The notes beneath the pieces were generated by a model. The model worked only from the letters and a program-made list of their open reading frames with translations, did not search any database and was not told where the DNA came from. Of a stretch of 64,000 nt of DNA, positions 27,712 through 36,553 are shown piece by piece. Numbering within the stretch: position 1 is the first letter of the stretch; every line of letters begins with the position of its first letter. The translations under genes and the position numbers were made by a program. The stretch is taken from contig NZ_SLVV01000005.1 of assembly GCF_004340465.1 (NCBI RefSeq), positions 4,024 to 68,023 on the forward strand, read 5' to 3'. This DNA is from Mesobacillus foraminis (GTDB taxonomy: Bacteria > Bacillota > Bacilli > Bacillales > Cytobacillaceae).

Positions 27712-27849
27712 TTCATTCACCTCCTTCTAGTAGAATATTCAACAGGGAGATGAATTGAACTGGACAGGCGCCATATATAATGGTAGAAAAATATCTTTTA
27801 AATCACAAATCAATTTGCGAAGGATTGGAAACTAGATTGGTTTGATACT

Positions 27850-27883
27850 AAAAGGACAATCAAGATTGCTTGATTGTCCTTTA
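27850..27883 (-). terminator. Terminator of the rhamnosidase operon
   Basis: A perfect stem AAGGACAATCAAG/CTTGATTGTCCTT with a 4-nt loop; the minus strand continues CCTTTTAG. It lies 13 bp after the GH78-like stop. Confidence 0.85.
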
Positions 27884-27895
27884 TCCAACCTTCTT

Positions 27896-29467
27896 TTATA
27901 AATCATACTTCCTGATCAAGTACGTTGGTGTGCAGCTCCAGGCATGGCAATAGCTGTTGATTAAATGGCTGCCATACGGGGAGTATTCTTTATTGTTAGG
28001 ATCATATAATTCCCAGAAGGTGTCGGCTCCGTCTTTAATCATGCCGCCCCAATAGGCTTTCATTTCCGAGATTGCCTGATCCTTATCCCCTGAAACCAGC
28101 AATGCTTCCACGAGATGATGATACATATATGGCGTGGCTATTCCCACTTCAGGTTTTTCTTCCAACAGACGCTTCATCAGCTTTTTAGATTCCTCGTTGC
28201 TCAGAACTCCTGCCAGCACCATCCAGATTTGGCTTGCCCAGGATACTTGCCGATCCGTTCCGCTGATAAAAAATTGCTGGTTTTCATCCCATAATAGAGA
28301 TCGAGTTGCCTCCACAATTTCTTCCAGTCTTCGCTTCAGCTCATTACCAGATTCCGGTAAATCCAATTCCTCCGCGAGGCGAACAGCCTGTTTCATGGTA
28401 TAAATCAAAACGCCCTGTGATGGTGCCTGCTTATTTAATCCCTCCTGCCAGTCAATGAACGACCACCAGTCCGAGGAGTCACGGACAATATGATTTTCAT
28501 CCAGCCTCTCAAGGGCAAGTTCAATCTGGCGGTGCGCTGTTGGCCATAATTCCTTTAGGGTATCAATATCGTTCGTAGCGAAATAGTAGTCATGCAAAGT
28601 TGACGCAAAGAACAGCGAATAATCGAAAAGATAGGTATCATCTGCAATCAGCTTTGGCGACACAAATACATTGGCCGGAACCTTCCCTTTATCATCCGGT
28701 ACTCCGGCAAAAAGGTAGAGGCAGCGTTTGACAAGATCATTCGTTTTAAAGGTTTCATAGTTTGCGAGTGCTTGTAATCGCAGGTCCCCAAGCCACAGCC
28801 GGCGGTCCCGCTTTGGCCCGTCTTCAAAGACATCCTGCATGCAGTCAGCCAGTGTTTTGATGCTGATCTGATCCATTTTTTCCAGCTCCGGATCATGATG
28901 GGAAATGCTCTGGATGTCATTAAAATTGACGGAAGTAACGGCCCTGCATTCAATTCGGTCGAAAACAACCCGGTATTTTGGAGAGGTATCCAGCACTTCA
29001 AATTTTACGTACCTAAAACTGTATCTCCGGGGCAGGGCAATCGTTCCAGGCAATACGTCAACGAAAATCGTTTCTTCCTGAAGCCACGAGCTGCTTAGCC
29101 ACCCTTGATAGTTTTCAAAAGGCTCAGCCATTTCAACTGGCATTTCGCCGATCGTCAGCTTGAGTTTTAGCGGTGCATCCGGAGGGCTCCCAGCCGGCCG
29201 GACATCGATTGTCAAATAGCCCACCTGGTGATCGCCAAAATCGAGAATAAAAGAATCATTTTTCCCATATTCCCTGTTTAAAAGATCTGCAGCCGGAGCA
29301 GCCTGCTCCGTCCGCCAGCCATGAATCGCTTCGTCATCTCTGACCACTTCAACCAATGCCTTTGGCTTCACAAGGGTTTCATGGAGCTGTGGCTTCAATT
29401 TTTCTGCCTGTCCAATAAAGGATTCATTACGGATAATCACTTGGTTTTCCAGCTGCTGAATGCTCAT
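27896..29467 (-). CDS. GH78-like alpha-L-rhamnosidase
   Basis: 523 residues, no signal peptide, shorter than most GH78 enzymes. An N-terminal beta-sandwich region (about 50-180) precedes an (alpha/alpha)6 barrel. DGPKRDRRLWLGDLRLQ near 218 corresponds to the GH78 block with catalytic acidic residues (family DxPxRDER...GD), and WWSFIDW and FWELYDP are further barrel blocks. It would remove terminal L-rhamnose from rhamnogalacturonan fragments or plant glycosides. Its ATG overlaps the symporter's TGA (ATGA), so the two are translationally coupled, and an imported rhamnoside is the likely substrate. Confidence 0.82.
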   Translation of the reverse strand: MSIQQLENQVIIRNESFIGQAEKLKPQLHETLVKPKALVEVVRDDEAIHGWRTEQAAPAADLLNREYGKNDSFILDFGDHQVGYLTIDVRPAGSPPDAPLKLKLTIGEMPVEMAEPFENYQGWLSSSWLQEETIFVDVLPGTIALPRRYSFRYVKFEVLDTSPKYRVVFDRIECRAVTSVNFNDIQSISHHDPELEKMDQISIKTLADCMQDVFEDGPKRDRRLWLGDLRLQALANYETFKTNDLVKRCLYLFAGVPDDKGKVPANVFVSPKLIADDTYLFDYSLFFASTLHDYYFATNDIDTLKELWPTAHRQIELALERLDENHIVRDSSDWWSFIDWQEGLNKQAPSQGVLIYTMKQAVRLAEELDLPESGNELKRRLEEIVEATRSLLWDENQQFFISGTDRQVSWASQIWMVLAGVLSNEESKKLMKRLLEEKPEVGIATPYMYHHLVEALLVSGDKDQAISEMKAYWGGMIKDGADTFWELYDPNNKEYSPYGSHLINSYCHAWSCTPTYLIRKYDL

Positions 29468-30822
29468 ACCACCATCTCCTGTTTCTCCCTTGCAGCATTC
29501 CGTGCATTAATTTCCGCACGAATTTTAGGATAAATTTTATCTAAGTTATAAAAGCTCATAATCATCATTGAAATAACAACCAGGACGGCTGGAATGATCA
29601 GATAGCCCAGCTTAATGGCAAATAATGCTTCAGTGGTCTGAGTCTCGTTTGGAACATAATGTCCCCACTCCAGCATCAGGCCAAACAAGGCCCCTGCAAC
29701 AGCCATCGTTACTTTTCCAAGAAATCCGTTTAATGCAGACAAGATGCCGGCAGCGTTTATGCCTGTTTTCCATTCTCCATAATCGACAGGGTCCGCCTGC
29801 ATGGAAAAGTAGATGCTTTGACGAGTGCCGAATCCGAGTGCGGCAATAACGGCTCCCACAATAATCGCCGGGATCACTCCGCCAGCGAACAGCATGGTTA
29901 AAATACCGGCAAGGTTGACAACGCTTGCAATCATGAATAAAGTTCGCTTGTACATTCTTTTCGCAATGATAGGTGTCAAAAATGTGCCGGCAATTGGAAC
30001 AAAGGAGCCAATTCCCGCAATCAGACCGACTAGATCCGGACGGTCAAGATTGTAGGTGAAATAATAAATGAGTGCACCCTGCTGAAAAAAGTACGAGCCC
30101 CACATAAACAAAATATTCAAAGCAAAAATATAATACGGCTTATTCCCCTTCAAAGTGGAAAATGCTTGTTTTACAGTTACATTCTCGACTTGAACCTGCA
30201 CCTTCTCTTCCACATTCTTAAAAGTGAAGAAGAAGAACAAACAGGCAATCACACTGAAAATAACCATGGTCCAGAAAAATCCATCTGCCTGAGAACCACG
30301 GCCAAGTGCATTAACCATTGGCATCGTAAGCACACTGACTGCGGTTGCTCCTACAAAAGAAAAGATGATCCGTACCGTCGCTAATACCGTCCTCTCCTGC
30401 GGGTCGCTGGTCAGGCTCGGCAGGATGGATGCCAGTGGAATATTTACCATGGTATAGGCCATGGAGAGTCCCATATAAGTCATGTAGGCATATAATACTT
30501 TCGCCGCCGGTCCAACATCAGGAACGTAAAAGGCAAGAATTCCTAAAAGGGCAAAAGGTACGGCACCCCACAGAAAATAGGGCCTTGATTTTCCCCATTT
30601 TGTATTTGTTTTATCAATAATAATTCCCATGACAATATCGGTTACGCCATCCAAAACCCTGGTGAGCAGGAAGAGTAAACTGACCTGAACAGCTGCCAGG
30701 CCAACGACATCTGTATAATAAAACATGAGATAAAGACCGATCATCTGCCACACTAAATTACATGAAAGATCTGCGGCGCCGTATCCAATTCGCTGGCGCC
30801 AAACACCTGCTGTTGTGTTCAT
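29464..30822 (-). CDS. GPH-family glycoside/pentoside/hexuronide:cation symporter
   Basis: About 452 residues with twelve hydrophobic segments. It has the GPH/MFS hallmark after helix 2 (LTRVLDGVTDIVMGIIIDKTNTKWGKSRPY; note DxxTD and KWGKxRP) and the mid-protein DPVDYGEWKTG block. Such carriers import glycosides or uronides with Na+ or H+. The coupled downstream GH78 suggests a rhamnose-containing glycoside as cargo. The start at 30822 (MNTTAGVW) is chosen because AGGGGG lies upstream; the open frame continues to 30909 without a better site. Confidence 0.88.
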   Translation of the reverse strand: MNTTAGVWRQRIGYGAADLSCNLVWQMIGLYLMFYYTDVVGLAAVQVSLLFLLTRVLDGVTDIVMGIIIDKTNTKWGKSRPYFLWGAVPFALLGILAFYVPDVGPAAKVLYAYMTYMGLSMAYTMVNIPLASILPSLTSDPQERTVLATVRIIFSFVGATAVSVLTMPMVNALGRGSQADGFFWTMVIFSVIACLFFFFTFKNVEEKVQVQVENVTVKQAFSTLKGNKPYYIFALNILFMWGSYFFQQGALIYYFTYNLDRPDLVGLIAGIGSFVPIAGTFLTPIIAKRMYKRTLFMIASVVNLAGILTMLFAGGVIPAIIVGAVIAALGFGTRQSIYFSMQADPVDYGEWKTGINAAGILSALNGFLGKVTMAVAGALFGLMLEWGHYVPNETQTTEALFAIKLGYLIIPAVLVVISMMIMSFYNLDKIYPKIRAEINARNAAREKQEMVV

Positions 30823-30872
30823 AATGATTTTCCCCCTGAAAATTGCTTGATGTGAACTAGTTCCTATCTCTA

Positions 30873-30886
30873 TTAAAACGGTTTCT
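30873..30886 (-). promoter_or_regulatory. Weak cre-like site before the symporter
   Basis: TTAAAACGGTTTCT differs from the cre consensus at two positions. It lies about 50 bp upstream of the symporter start in the gap after the AraC gene. This is a candidate only. Confidence 0.25.
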
Positions 30887-30959
30887 GAATCCGCATACAA
30901 TAAACACATTACAGTAAAAACTGCTCATTTTACAGGTTAAAAAACCATCAGCCTGACAG

Positions 30960-31946
30960 CTATTTCCCTTTTTTGCGGAACTGGTTGGGCGTACACCCAA
31001 AATGCGACTTAAACTTGCGGTGAAAAAAACTGCTGCTCTCATAGCCAACCTCAAAGGCAATATCATCAATTCCCCTGTTCGTATTTTTTAATAGGGCAGA
31101 TGCCCGGATCATCCTTTGCATTTGTACAAGCTCCAGGAACGTCATACCGGTCCGTTCTTTGAGCATATTGCCCAGATAATTAGGGTTGAAGCTGAACTTT
31201 TCAGCAAGGGAGGTAAGGCTGCAGTCCTTGTAATGTTCCTCGATATAGTGAAGGAGCTCGATAATTGTAGCTCTGCCGGATAATCTTGTCATTTCGAAAT
31301 TTTTATCAAGCTGGTAAACCCGCATCAGCTCGGTAAACATAACTGGCAAATAAAACTTCACCATTTCATAGGAGTAATCTCGATCCCCGAAAAACTCACA
31401 CATCATGTTTTCGATGATGGACTGCAAGTGCTCATTGTCCTGTGAGTGAAATAAAATGTAATGATCATGCCGCTGGTTTTCAGACACAGCATTCGCTAAA
31501 AAGTTGGATACAATGCCCGTATTGCCGAGGTGGCCGATGAACGAATGGGAGAAAGTCTCTTTTTTCATAATGATATTAATCAAAATATCATCTTCACCCA
31601 ATGCCGGTATACCGTGCGGGACATCCTTATCCAGCAGACAGACCTGTCCGCGTGTCAGCGTGACTTCCTTTCCATTTATATTTTGTTTGCAGGTGCCAGA
31701 ATAGACGTAGTTAATTTCAATAAAAGAGTGCAAATGAAGAGGCATGTCTGCAAACCGATGATGCTTGGAGATAAAAATCGGCCCCTTGTCAAAAAAGTAC
31801 TCTTCCCGCATTCTGGGGATCTCGCTGCCGCTTTCAAGGATCAATTCATGTCCGTCGAAATCATTGATGTTCTCGCGGGTCTTGATCTGGATTTCCTCAA
31901 TTGAATCAAGCTTACGCAAATATTCATCTAGCTGCTGGTAATTCAA
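30960..31946 (-). CDS. AraC-family regulator with cupin sensor domain
   Basis: 328 residues. The N-terminal half contains an AraC-type cupin (about 60-130: MPLHLHSFIEINYVYSG, LTRGQVCLLDKDVPHG). The C-terminal 100 residues hold two helix-turn-helices (LTSLAEKFSFNPNYLGNMLKE; IDDIAFEVGYESSSFFHRKF). It is cytoplasmic and probably binds a sugar directly, controlling the symporter/GH78 pair 138 bp downstream and possibly GH127. The 354-bp gap 31947-32300 upstream holds no gene I can support. Confidence 0.88.
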   Translation of the reverse strand: MNYQQLDEYLRKLDSIEEIQIKTRENINDFDGHELILESGSEIPRMREEYFFDKGPIFISKHHRFADMPLHLHSFIEINYVYSGTCKQNINGKEVTLTRGQVCLLDKDVPHGIPALGEDDILINIIMKKETFSHSFIGHLGNTGIVSNFLANAVSENQRHDHYILFHSQDNEHLQSIIENMMCEFFGDRDYSYEMVKFYLPVMFTELMRVYQLDKNFEMTRLSGRATIIELLHYIEEHYKDCSLTSLAEKFSFNPNYLGNMLKERTGMTFLELVQMQRMIRASALLKNTNRGIDDIAFEVGYESSSFFHRKFKSHFGCTPNQFRKKGK

Positions 31947-32102
31947 CGGTGATTCCCCCTAAATTCCCTTTTAACATAAAATAATGGTTAATTATAACCT
32001 GAAGGAAAATGACCCGGCAATGGATGTTTTTAATTATGTCTGGAAAGCTTGCAACCTTAGCCAAAACCGAAGGGCTGCTTGCAAAAATCTCCGTTTGACT
32101 CC

Positions 32103-32131
32103 ACAAAAAAAGCAGCCATTGAGACGGCCGC
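32103..32131 (-). terminator. Weak terminator
   Basis: An imperfect stem (GCAGCC/GGCCGC with one mismatch) is followed by a T-run of seven on the minus strand. It lies about 170 bp after the stop of the membrane protein gene at 32301. Confidence 0.4.
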
Positions 32132-32300
32132 CGAACCTATCATAAATGCTGAACATTAAATACTTCCGGAAAAGGAATTTACTCCCGTTTAGCTCTTAGT
32201 CTGTCCTGAAGAAGCCATACCTTGTCCGTTATAAATACTGCACGGAGGTTTCTGCGGTTCCCCTCCCTTTTTTAGAGATTAGCATCATCAATGATCTTCG

Positions 32301-32876
32301 CTAATAGTTGATATTTCGTAAGATCGCTTCTGTTTCTTCTATCCCTTTCAAATCGACTCCCTTTAAAGGGGCAGGGTCAGCATGGTTATCGGATTCCTCT
32401 TCCGAATCCCGCTTTTGCTCAAGAAACCTTAGGGCAGCTACAAAAAGCCTTGATGACCAGAAGGTTACAGTAAGATAGGCAAGGGTATGGAACCAGCTCC
32501 ATTTCTTGCTGTACTTAACAAGCCTGGTCTTCCTTCGAAGAATTTCTTCTATTATGGTCATCGGCACACTTAATAGAAAAACTGTCAGTACTGTTTTTAA
32601 AGTATCAGCCTTATTGGTTAATTTGCTGTAAATGACACATACCAGCGGAAAAATCAAAAAATCAAATACTATGTTAATTTTAAATGAATCTTTAAAATAC
32701 CTGTATGGATATTGAACCAATTTCTTCTTTGAAATAGATGCATCAATCAAGCTGGAAACGACCGACTTAAACAAAAAAATGAGAAAGAAATCTTTTATTG
32801 AGCCTTTACGAAGCAAAAATATCCCACCGCTTATTCCCAATACCGTAATAATTCGTAAAATAGTTTTATCCTTCAT
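32301..32876 (-). CDS. Membrane protein, CBO0543-like
   Basis: 191 residues with about four hydrophobic segments (near 8-20, 28-45, 68-86 and 94-112), a further short one near 130-148, and an acidic cytoplasmic tail. The pattern resembles the uncharacterised CBO0543 family of membrane proteins common in spore-forming Bacillaceae, which have no known function. AAGGAAGG precedes the ATG by 8 nt. It is a single gene with no informative neighbours. Confidence 0.55.
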   Translation of the reverse strand: MKDKTILRIITVLGISGGIFLLRKGSIKDFFLIFLFKSVVSSLIDASISKKKLVQYPYRYFKDSFKINIVFDFLIFPLVCVIYSKLTNKADTLKTVLTVFLLSVPMTIIEEILRRKTRLVKYSKKWSWFHTLAYLTVTFWSSRLFVAALRFLEQKRDSEEESDNHADPAPLKGVDLKGIEETEAILRNINY

Positions 32877-33086
32877 AGGTTCAACCTTCCTTTATTCCTG
32901 AGGATTGAAATGAACGCTTTTACTCCTTCGAGATTAAAATTTCCATTTCACTTTCTGAACAAACTAGCAACCGTTCCTCACTAATCTAATTTAACCTTAA
33001 TGTGTATAAAAATACACATAGGTCCTAATAATTCAAATAGCGGAAAAAAGACAGCTTAGTCGGAAAGAGAGAGGGAGGGACTGGAT

Positions 33087-33818
33087 TTGGATAAAGAACC
33101 ACATTCATCTTCCAAACAGCATGGTCAGGGACACTTTTATGATAAAATCACCAAAAATGTAACAAATCTGGTTTCTTCCAAAGAATCTTCACCCCCTCTG
33201 GAACACTCTGTAATTTCGTTAAACAAGAGTGGAACTGGAACGGATGCCCATATTCAGGCAACCTTAATGGCTTTGGCTGACGCCATCATTCCATCGACTT
33301 TGGGTGCTCTGGATTTGCGAATTGATGATTATGTTAAATGGACTTTGGATCGTTTTATTTCTCTGCAGGGAGAATGGGGGACTAAAATCATTCCTATATC
33401 TGCTCAAACTGCCATCATGCTTGATGTCGCAGCCGGTCAATATATCCTTTCAGGAGAAACTTCAGAACCCCTGGATTTTTCCACTTATCCAGAAGGCGGC
33501 TCCTTTGCAGCTCTATGTTATGAAGGTCGTTTTCAGGCATTAAGATTACTGGAGAATCTGCAGGTGGATCTTGAATCCCTGCCCCTCCCCTTTCGAAACA
33601 ATGCTGGCCTTGTACAAAATGTGGTTACCTCTCTTCACCAGTTAGTCATGTTTGGCTATTATTCGGAATGGTTTTCTTTTGGACCGACCCGCTTAGCCTA
33701 TCCAGAAAACCAGCGCAATGAACGACAGCGATTTATATGGGACAGGCTGGATTATCCGGGAATCTCATTTGGCTATCGCGCCCACCGGGGATTTTTAGTT
33801 GAAGAATTTTCAGAATAG
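33087..33818 (+). CDS. Small subunit of a GMC dehydrogenase (gluconate 2-dehydrogenase subunit 3-like)
   Basis: 243 residues starting at TTG with GGAGGG before it. Residues from about 50 on (HIQATLMALADAIIPSTLGALDLRIDDYV) match the start of the gluconate 2-dehydrogenase subunit 3 fold, where the ADAIIP motif is typical. The first 45 residues look disordered. There is no Tat signal, unlike proteobacterial counterparts. It precedes the FAD subunit by about 10 bp and is likely its folding or electron-transfer partner. Confidence 0.75.
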   Translation: MDKEPHSSSKQHGQGHFYDKITKNVTNLVSSKESSPPLEHSVISLNKSGTGTDAHIQATLMALADAIIPSTLGALDLRIDDYVKWTLDRFISLQGEWGTKIIPISAQTAIMLDVAAGQYILSGETSEPLDFSTYPEGGSFAALCYEGRFQALRLLENLQVDLESLPLPFRNNAGLVQNVVTSLHQLVMFGYYSEWFSFGPTRLAYPENQRNERQRFIWDRLDYPGISFGYRAHRGFLVEEFSE

Positions 33819-33829
33819 GGGAAATGTCC

Positions 33830-35542
33830 ATGAGTCTGGATGCAGATGTCATTATAATCGGAGCTGGCGGCGGAGGGGCAGTAGCGGCCAAGGAACTCGG
33901 CGAACTGGGAATCAGCGTTTTGGTTCTTGAAGCTGGTCCATGGTACGGGAATAAAAAATGGACAAAGCCCAACCAGGAACGCGGCTCCCTCAGCAGCAGC
34001 AGTGTCGAGGATTTAGATATCGATCTCCTGCGAGAGCAATATACAAAGAATGAACATACGATGAATTCTTTTGAATTTGGGCGCTTTCGCTGGGGTCCGG
34101 CCGATCGCCGACGCTCCCCATGGCACCGGAACGTCCCAAAAAATGGGTTAATCTGGCAATCGACGGGCGTGGGCGGAACAACCCAGCATTACTGGGCAAA
34201 CTCCCCAAGAGCCTATTCCATGGCAATTGATGATGTATGGCCTATATCCTACCGAGAGCTCATTCCCTTTTATGAGAAAGCCGAAGATATATTGCCTGTT
34301 CGCCCTGCACCAACTACTCCAAAAGAGGAATTATTTTATTTCGGTGCAAAAAAAGCAGGCTATTCCATGATTGACACCCTGAACCCCACTTCACCCGGAT
34401 ATCGTCCACAGCCTAATGCCATCCTTCATCCGAATGAAAAGCTGATGGATCCAAGCAAAAGCCTGGAGGAAATATCCAAACTGGAGGGGTGTACTCTATG
34501 CGGGCATTGTGTCAATGGCTGCCCGCATGGTCCTTCCGTCGATAAAACGGCTAAGCGGCCGACCAACGTAAGCTATGTTCCTCTTGCCTTAAAAACGAAC
34601 AAAGTAGAAATACGGCCAAATACCTATACCATCAGGATCCTCACTGAGTCAGACCCCAAAGAAGGCCTGCGTGCGAGTGGTGTTCAGTTCAGGGATACGT
34701 GGACAGGCGAGACGGGAGAATTATACGCCAAAGTCATTGTAATGGCAGCCGGATGCATAGAGAGCCCCAGACTCTGGCTCAATTCAGAACTTCCCCAAAA
34801 TTCGTGGGTTGGCCGGGGCTTGACCCACCATTATTGGGATTGGGTTACCGGGGAATTTGAGGAAAAAGACCTGATGGCGATATTAGGTCAGCCTAATGTC
34901 AATCCTTTTATGGGCCCAACATCAGGAGGACGGCTGGATTATCCTGGTTTAGGGTGCATCCAGCCGTCAGGAGTAAGTCCCGGGCTGTTCGCTTCCCTAA
35001 CTTTCGGATTCAGTGACAGCGGCTACCATTTTGCCCGGAAAGCTTCTTCCCCTGAACCCTGGGATCTGCAAGGAAGAGTAACAGGCAGTGAATTAAAAGA
35101 CTGGATGTATAACTACAAGAATACATTAAGCATCATGATTCTTACGGACGACCAGCCTCATAAACGGAATGGTGTCAGTCTTCATCCTGCCTTAAAAGAT
35201 GAACACGGGCCAATCCCGATGGTTCAATATACAGCCAGCAAGGAAGATAAGCAGAAAAGGAATCAGCTGGCCAAAATCTCTGCGGAAATATTAAGAAAAG
35301 CAGGAGCAAAGAGAATCATCCGGACTGACTGGCCGTCCCACCTTTTTGCCCATATCGAATCCACGATGCGGATGGGGTTCGTTGTCGATACCAATTGTGA
35401 AGCCTATCAAGTCAAACGGCTGTTTATCGCCGACAATAGTGTCCATTACAATGGCATTGGCGGCCCAAATCCTACCCTGACCACCCAGGCTTTAGCAACA
35501 CGCACAGCCGAGAAGCTTGCGAATAAATATTTTTGCTCATGA
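33830..35542 (+). CDS. GMC-family FAD oxidoreductase with a ferredoxin-like Cys cluster
   Basis: About 570 residues. An N-terminal FAD Rossmann motif (VIIIGAGGGGAVAAKEL, then LEAGP) opens the protein. The C-terminal GMC domain has HIESTMRMG and HYNGIGGPNPTLTTQAL with the expected His/Asn region. A CxxCxxCxxxC motif (Cys221, 224, 227, 231; CTLCGHCVNGC) suggests an Fe-S cluster, as in some FAD-dependent sugar and alcohol dehydrogenases that pass electrons to a carrier instead of oxygen. The start at 33830 is chosen since AGGGGA sits too close to the ATG at 33824. It is cotranscribed with the small subunit. The substrate is unknown. Confidence 0.88.
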   Translation: MSLDADVIIIGAGGGGAVAAKELGELGISVLVLEAGPWYGNKKWTKPNQERGSLSSSSVEDLDIDLLREQYTKNEHTMNSFEFGRFRWGPADRRRSPWHRNVPKNGLIWQSTGVGGTTQHYWANSPRAYSMAIDDVWPISYRELIPFYEKAEDILPVRPAPTTPKEELFYFGAKKAGYSMIDTLNPTSPGYRPQPNAILHPNEKLMDPSKSLEEISKLEGCTLCGHCVNGCPHGPSVDKTAKRPTNVSYVPLALKTNKVEIRPNTYTIRILTESDPKEGLRASGVQFRDTWTGETGELYAKVIVMAAGCIESPRLWLNSELPQNSWVGRGLTHHYWDWVTGEFEEKDLMAILGQPNVNPFMGPTSGGRLDYPGLGCIQPSGVSPGLFASLTFGFSDSGYHFARKASSPEPWDLQGRVTGSELKDWMYNYKNTLSIMILTDDQPHKRNGVSLHPALKDEHGPIPMVQYTASKEDKQKRNQLAKISAEILRKAGAKRIIRTDWPSHLFAHIESTMRMGFVVDTNCEAYQVKRLFIADNSVHYNGIGGPNPTLTTQALATRTAEKLANKYFCS

Positions 35543-35570
35543 TCGTTTGCAAAATAATTCAGTTCCAATA

Positions 35571-35610
35571 AAAAAGTCTGATGAGCTGCTTACCCTCATC
35601 AGACTTTTTA
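35571..35610. terminator. Bidirectional terminator between convergent genes
   Basis: The stem AAAAGTCTGATGA/TCATCAGACTTTT has A- and T-tracts on both sides, so it can serve the GMC gene (plus) and the nitroreductase (minus). Confidence 0.9.
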
Positions 35611-35714
35611 AGTTCCTTAACTGTTCGCTTGAGTCCTTGAATCTCTGCGTTGAATCCTGTCACCTTCGCGCCTCTCTTGGCCCTGCCTTTGGCAATCTTG
35701 AGACAGGCAGCCAG

Positions 35715-36317
35715 TTACTTATAAAACTTCACGCGGTCTTCAAGCGGCTTGAATTCTTTCTCGCCAGGCTGGGAGGTCGGACTTCCAAAAGGCATTTGAG
35801 CAATCAGCTTCCATTCTCCCGGAATTCCCCATTCTTTTTTCACTTCGTCATCTATAAGCGGGTTATAATGCTGTAAAGATGCCCCCAATCCTTCCGCTTC
35901 CAATCCAGACCAGACGACTAATTGGTGCATTCCGGAAGACTGGTTGGACCAGACCGGGAAGTTATCGGCGTAAGTCGGGAACTGCTCCTGAAGGGACTGG
36001 ACCACTGTCTGATCTTCAAAAAATAGAACCGTTCCATACCCTGCTTTAAAGGAATCCATTTTTTGCTGTGTTCCTTCAAAATCTCCATCCCCGACCACTT
36101 TTCGCAGAGTTTCTGTGGTAATATCCCATAATTTATCATGGGCGTCTCCTGTCAGAACCACAAGCCGGGCACTTTGAGAGTTGAACGCAGAAGGAGTATA
36201 TTTTACTGCAAACTCCACGATTTCCCTGATTCTTTCATCAGAAACGTTTACCTCTTTATTGATTCCGTAGTAAGAACGCCTTTCCTTCAATGTCGCATAA
36301 AAATCCTTCATCATCAT
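35715..36317 (-). CDS. Nitroreductase-family protein (YdgI/Frm2-like)
   Basis: 200 residues of one FMN-binding nitroreductase domain. It has the N-terminal RRSYYGI phosphate-binding Arg region, TPSAFNSQSARLVVL near 40, and the GLGASLQHYNP block near 145 typical of the Frm2/Hbn1-like subgroup. It reduces nitro or quinone compounds with NAD(P)H; the physiological substrate is unknown. AGGAGG lies 10 nt before the ATG at 36317. The codons after its stop stay open in frame to about 35570 and are Lys-rich (see findings). Confidence 0.9.
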   Translation of the reverse strand: MMMKDFYATLKERRSYYGINKEVNVSDERIREIVEFAVKYTPSAFNSQSARLVVLTGDAHDKLWDITTETLRKVVGDGDFEGTQQKMDSFKAGYGTVLFFEDQTVVQSLQEQFPTYADNFPVWSNQSSGMHQLVVWSGLEAEGLGASLQHYNPLIDDEVKKEWGIPGEWKLIAQMPFGSPTSQPGEKEFKPLEDRVKFYK

Positions 36318-36510
36318 GTCAATCTGTCCTCCTGATTCAAATCTTTTAAACTAAGACTTACTAAATAAACACGAAATGTGTCCTTGACCAAAAGTCATAT
36401 ACAGTTTACCCTGAATTTTATCATTCAAGCCCCAATCGCTGCTTCTTATAAGTGAGAGGTTAAGAAGTTTGCATTCCAAAATCTTTATTACGGAGCAAAG
36501 AGCAGCAACG

Positions 36511-36545
36511 AAAAAAAGAGAATGGCATAGCGGCCATCCTCTTTT
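36511..36545 (-). terminator. Terminator of licH
   Basis: A 9-bp stem (GAGGATGGC/GCCATTCTC, one G-U pair) is followed on the minus strand by seven T residues, just after the licH stop. Confidence 0.85.
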
Positions 36546-36553
36546 CCTATGAC

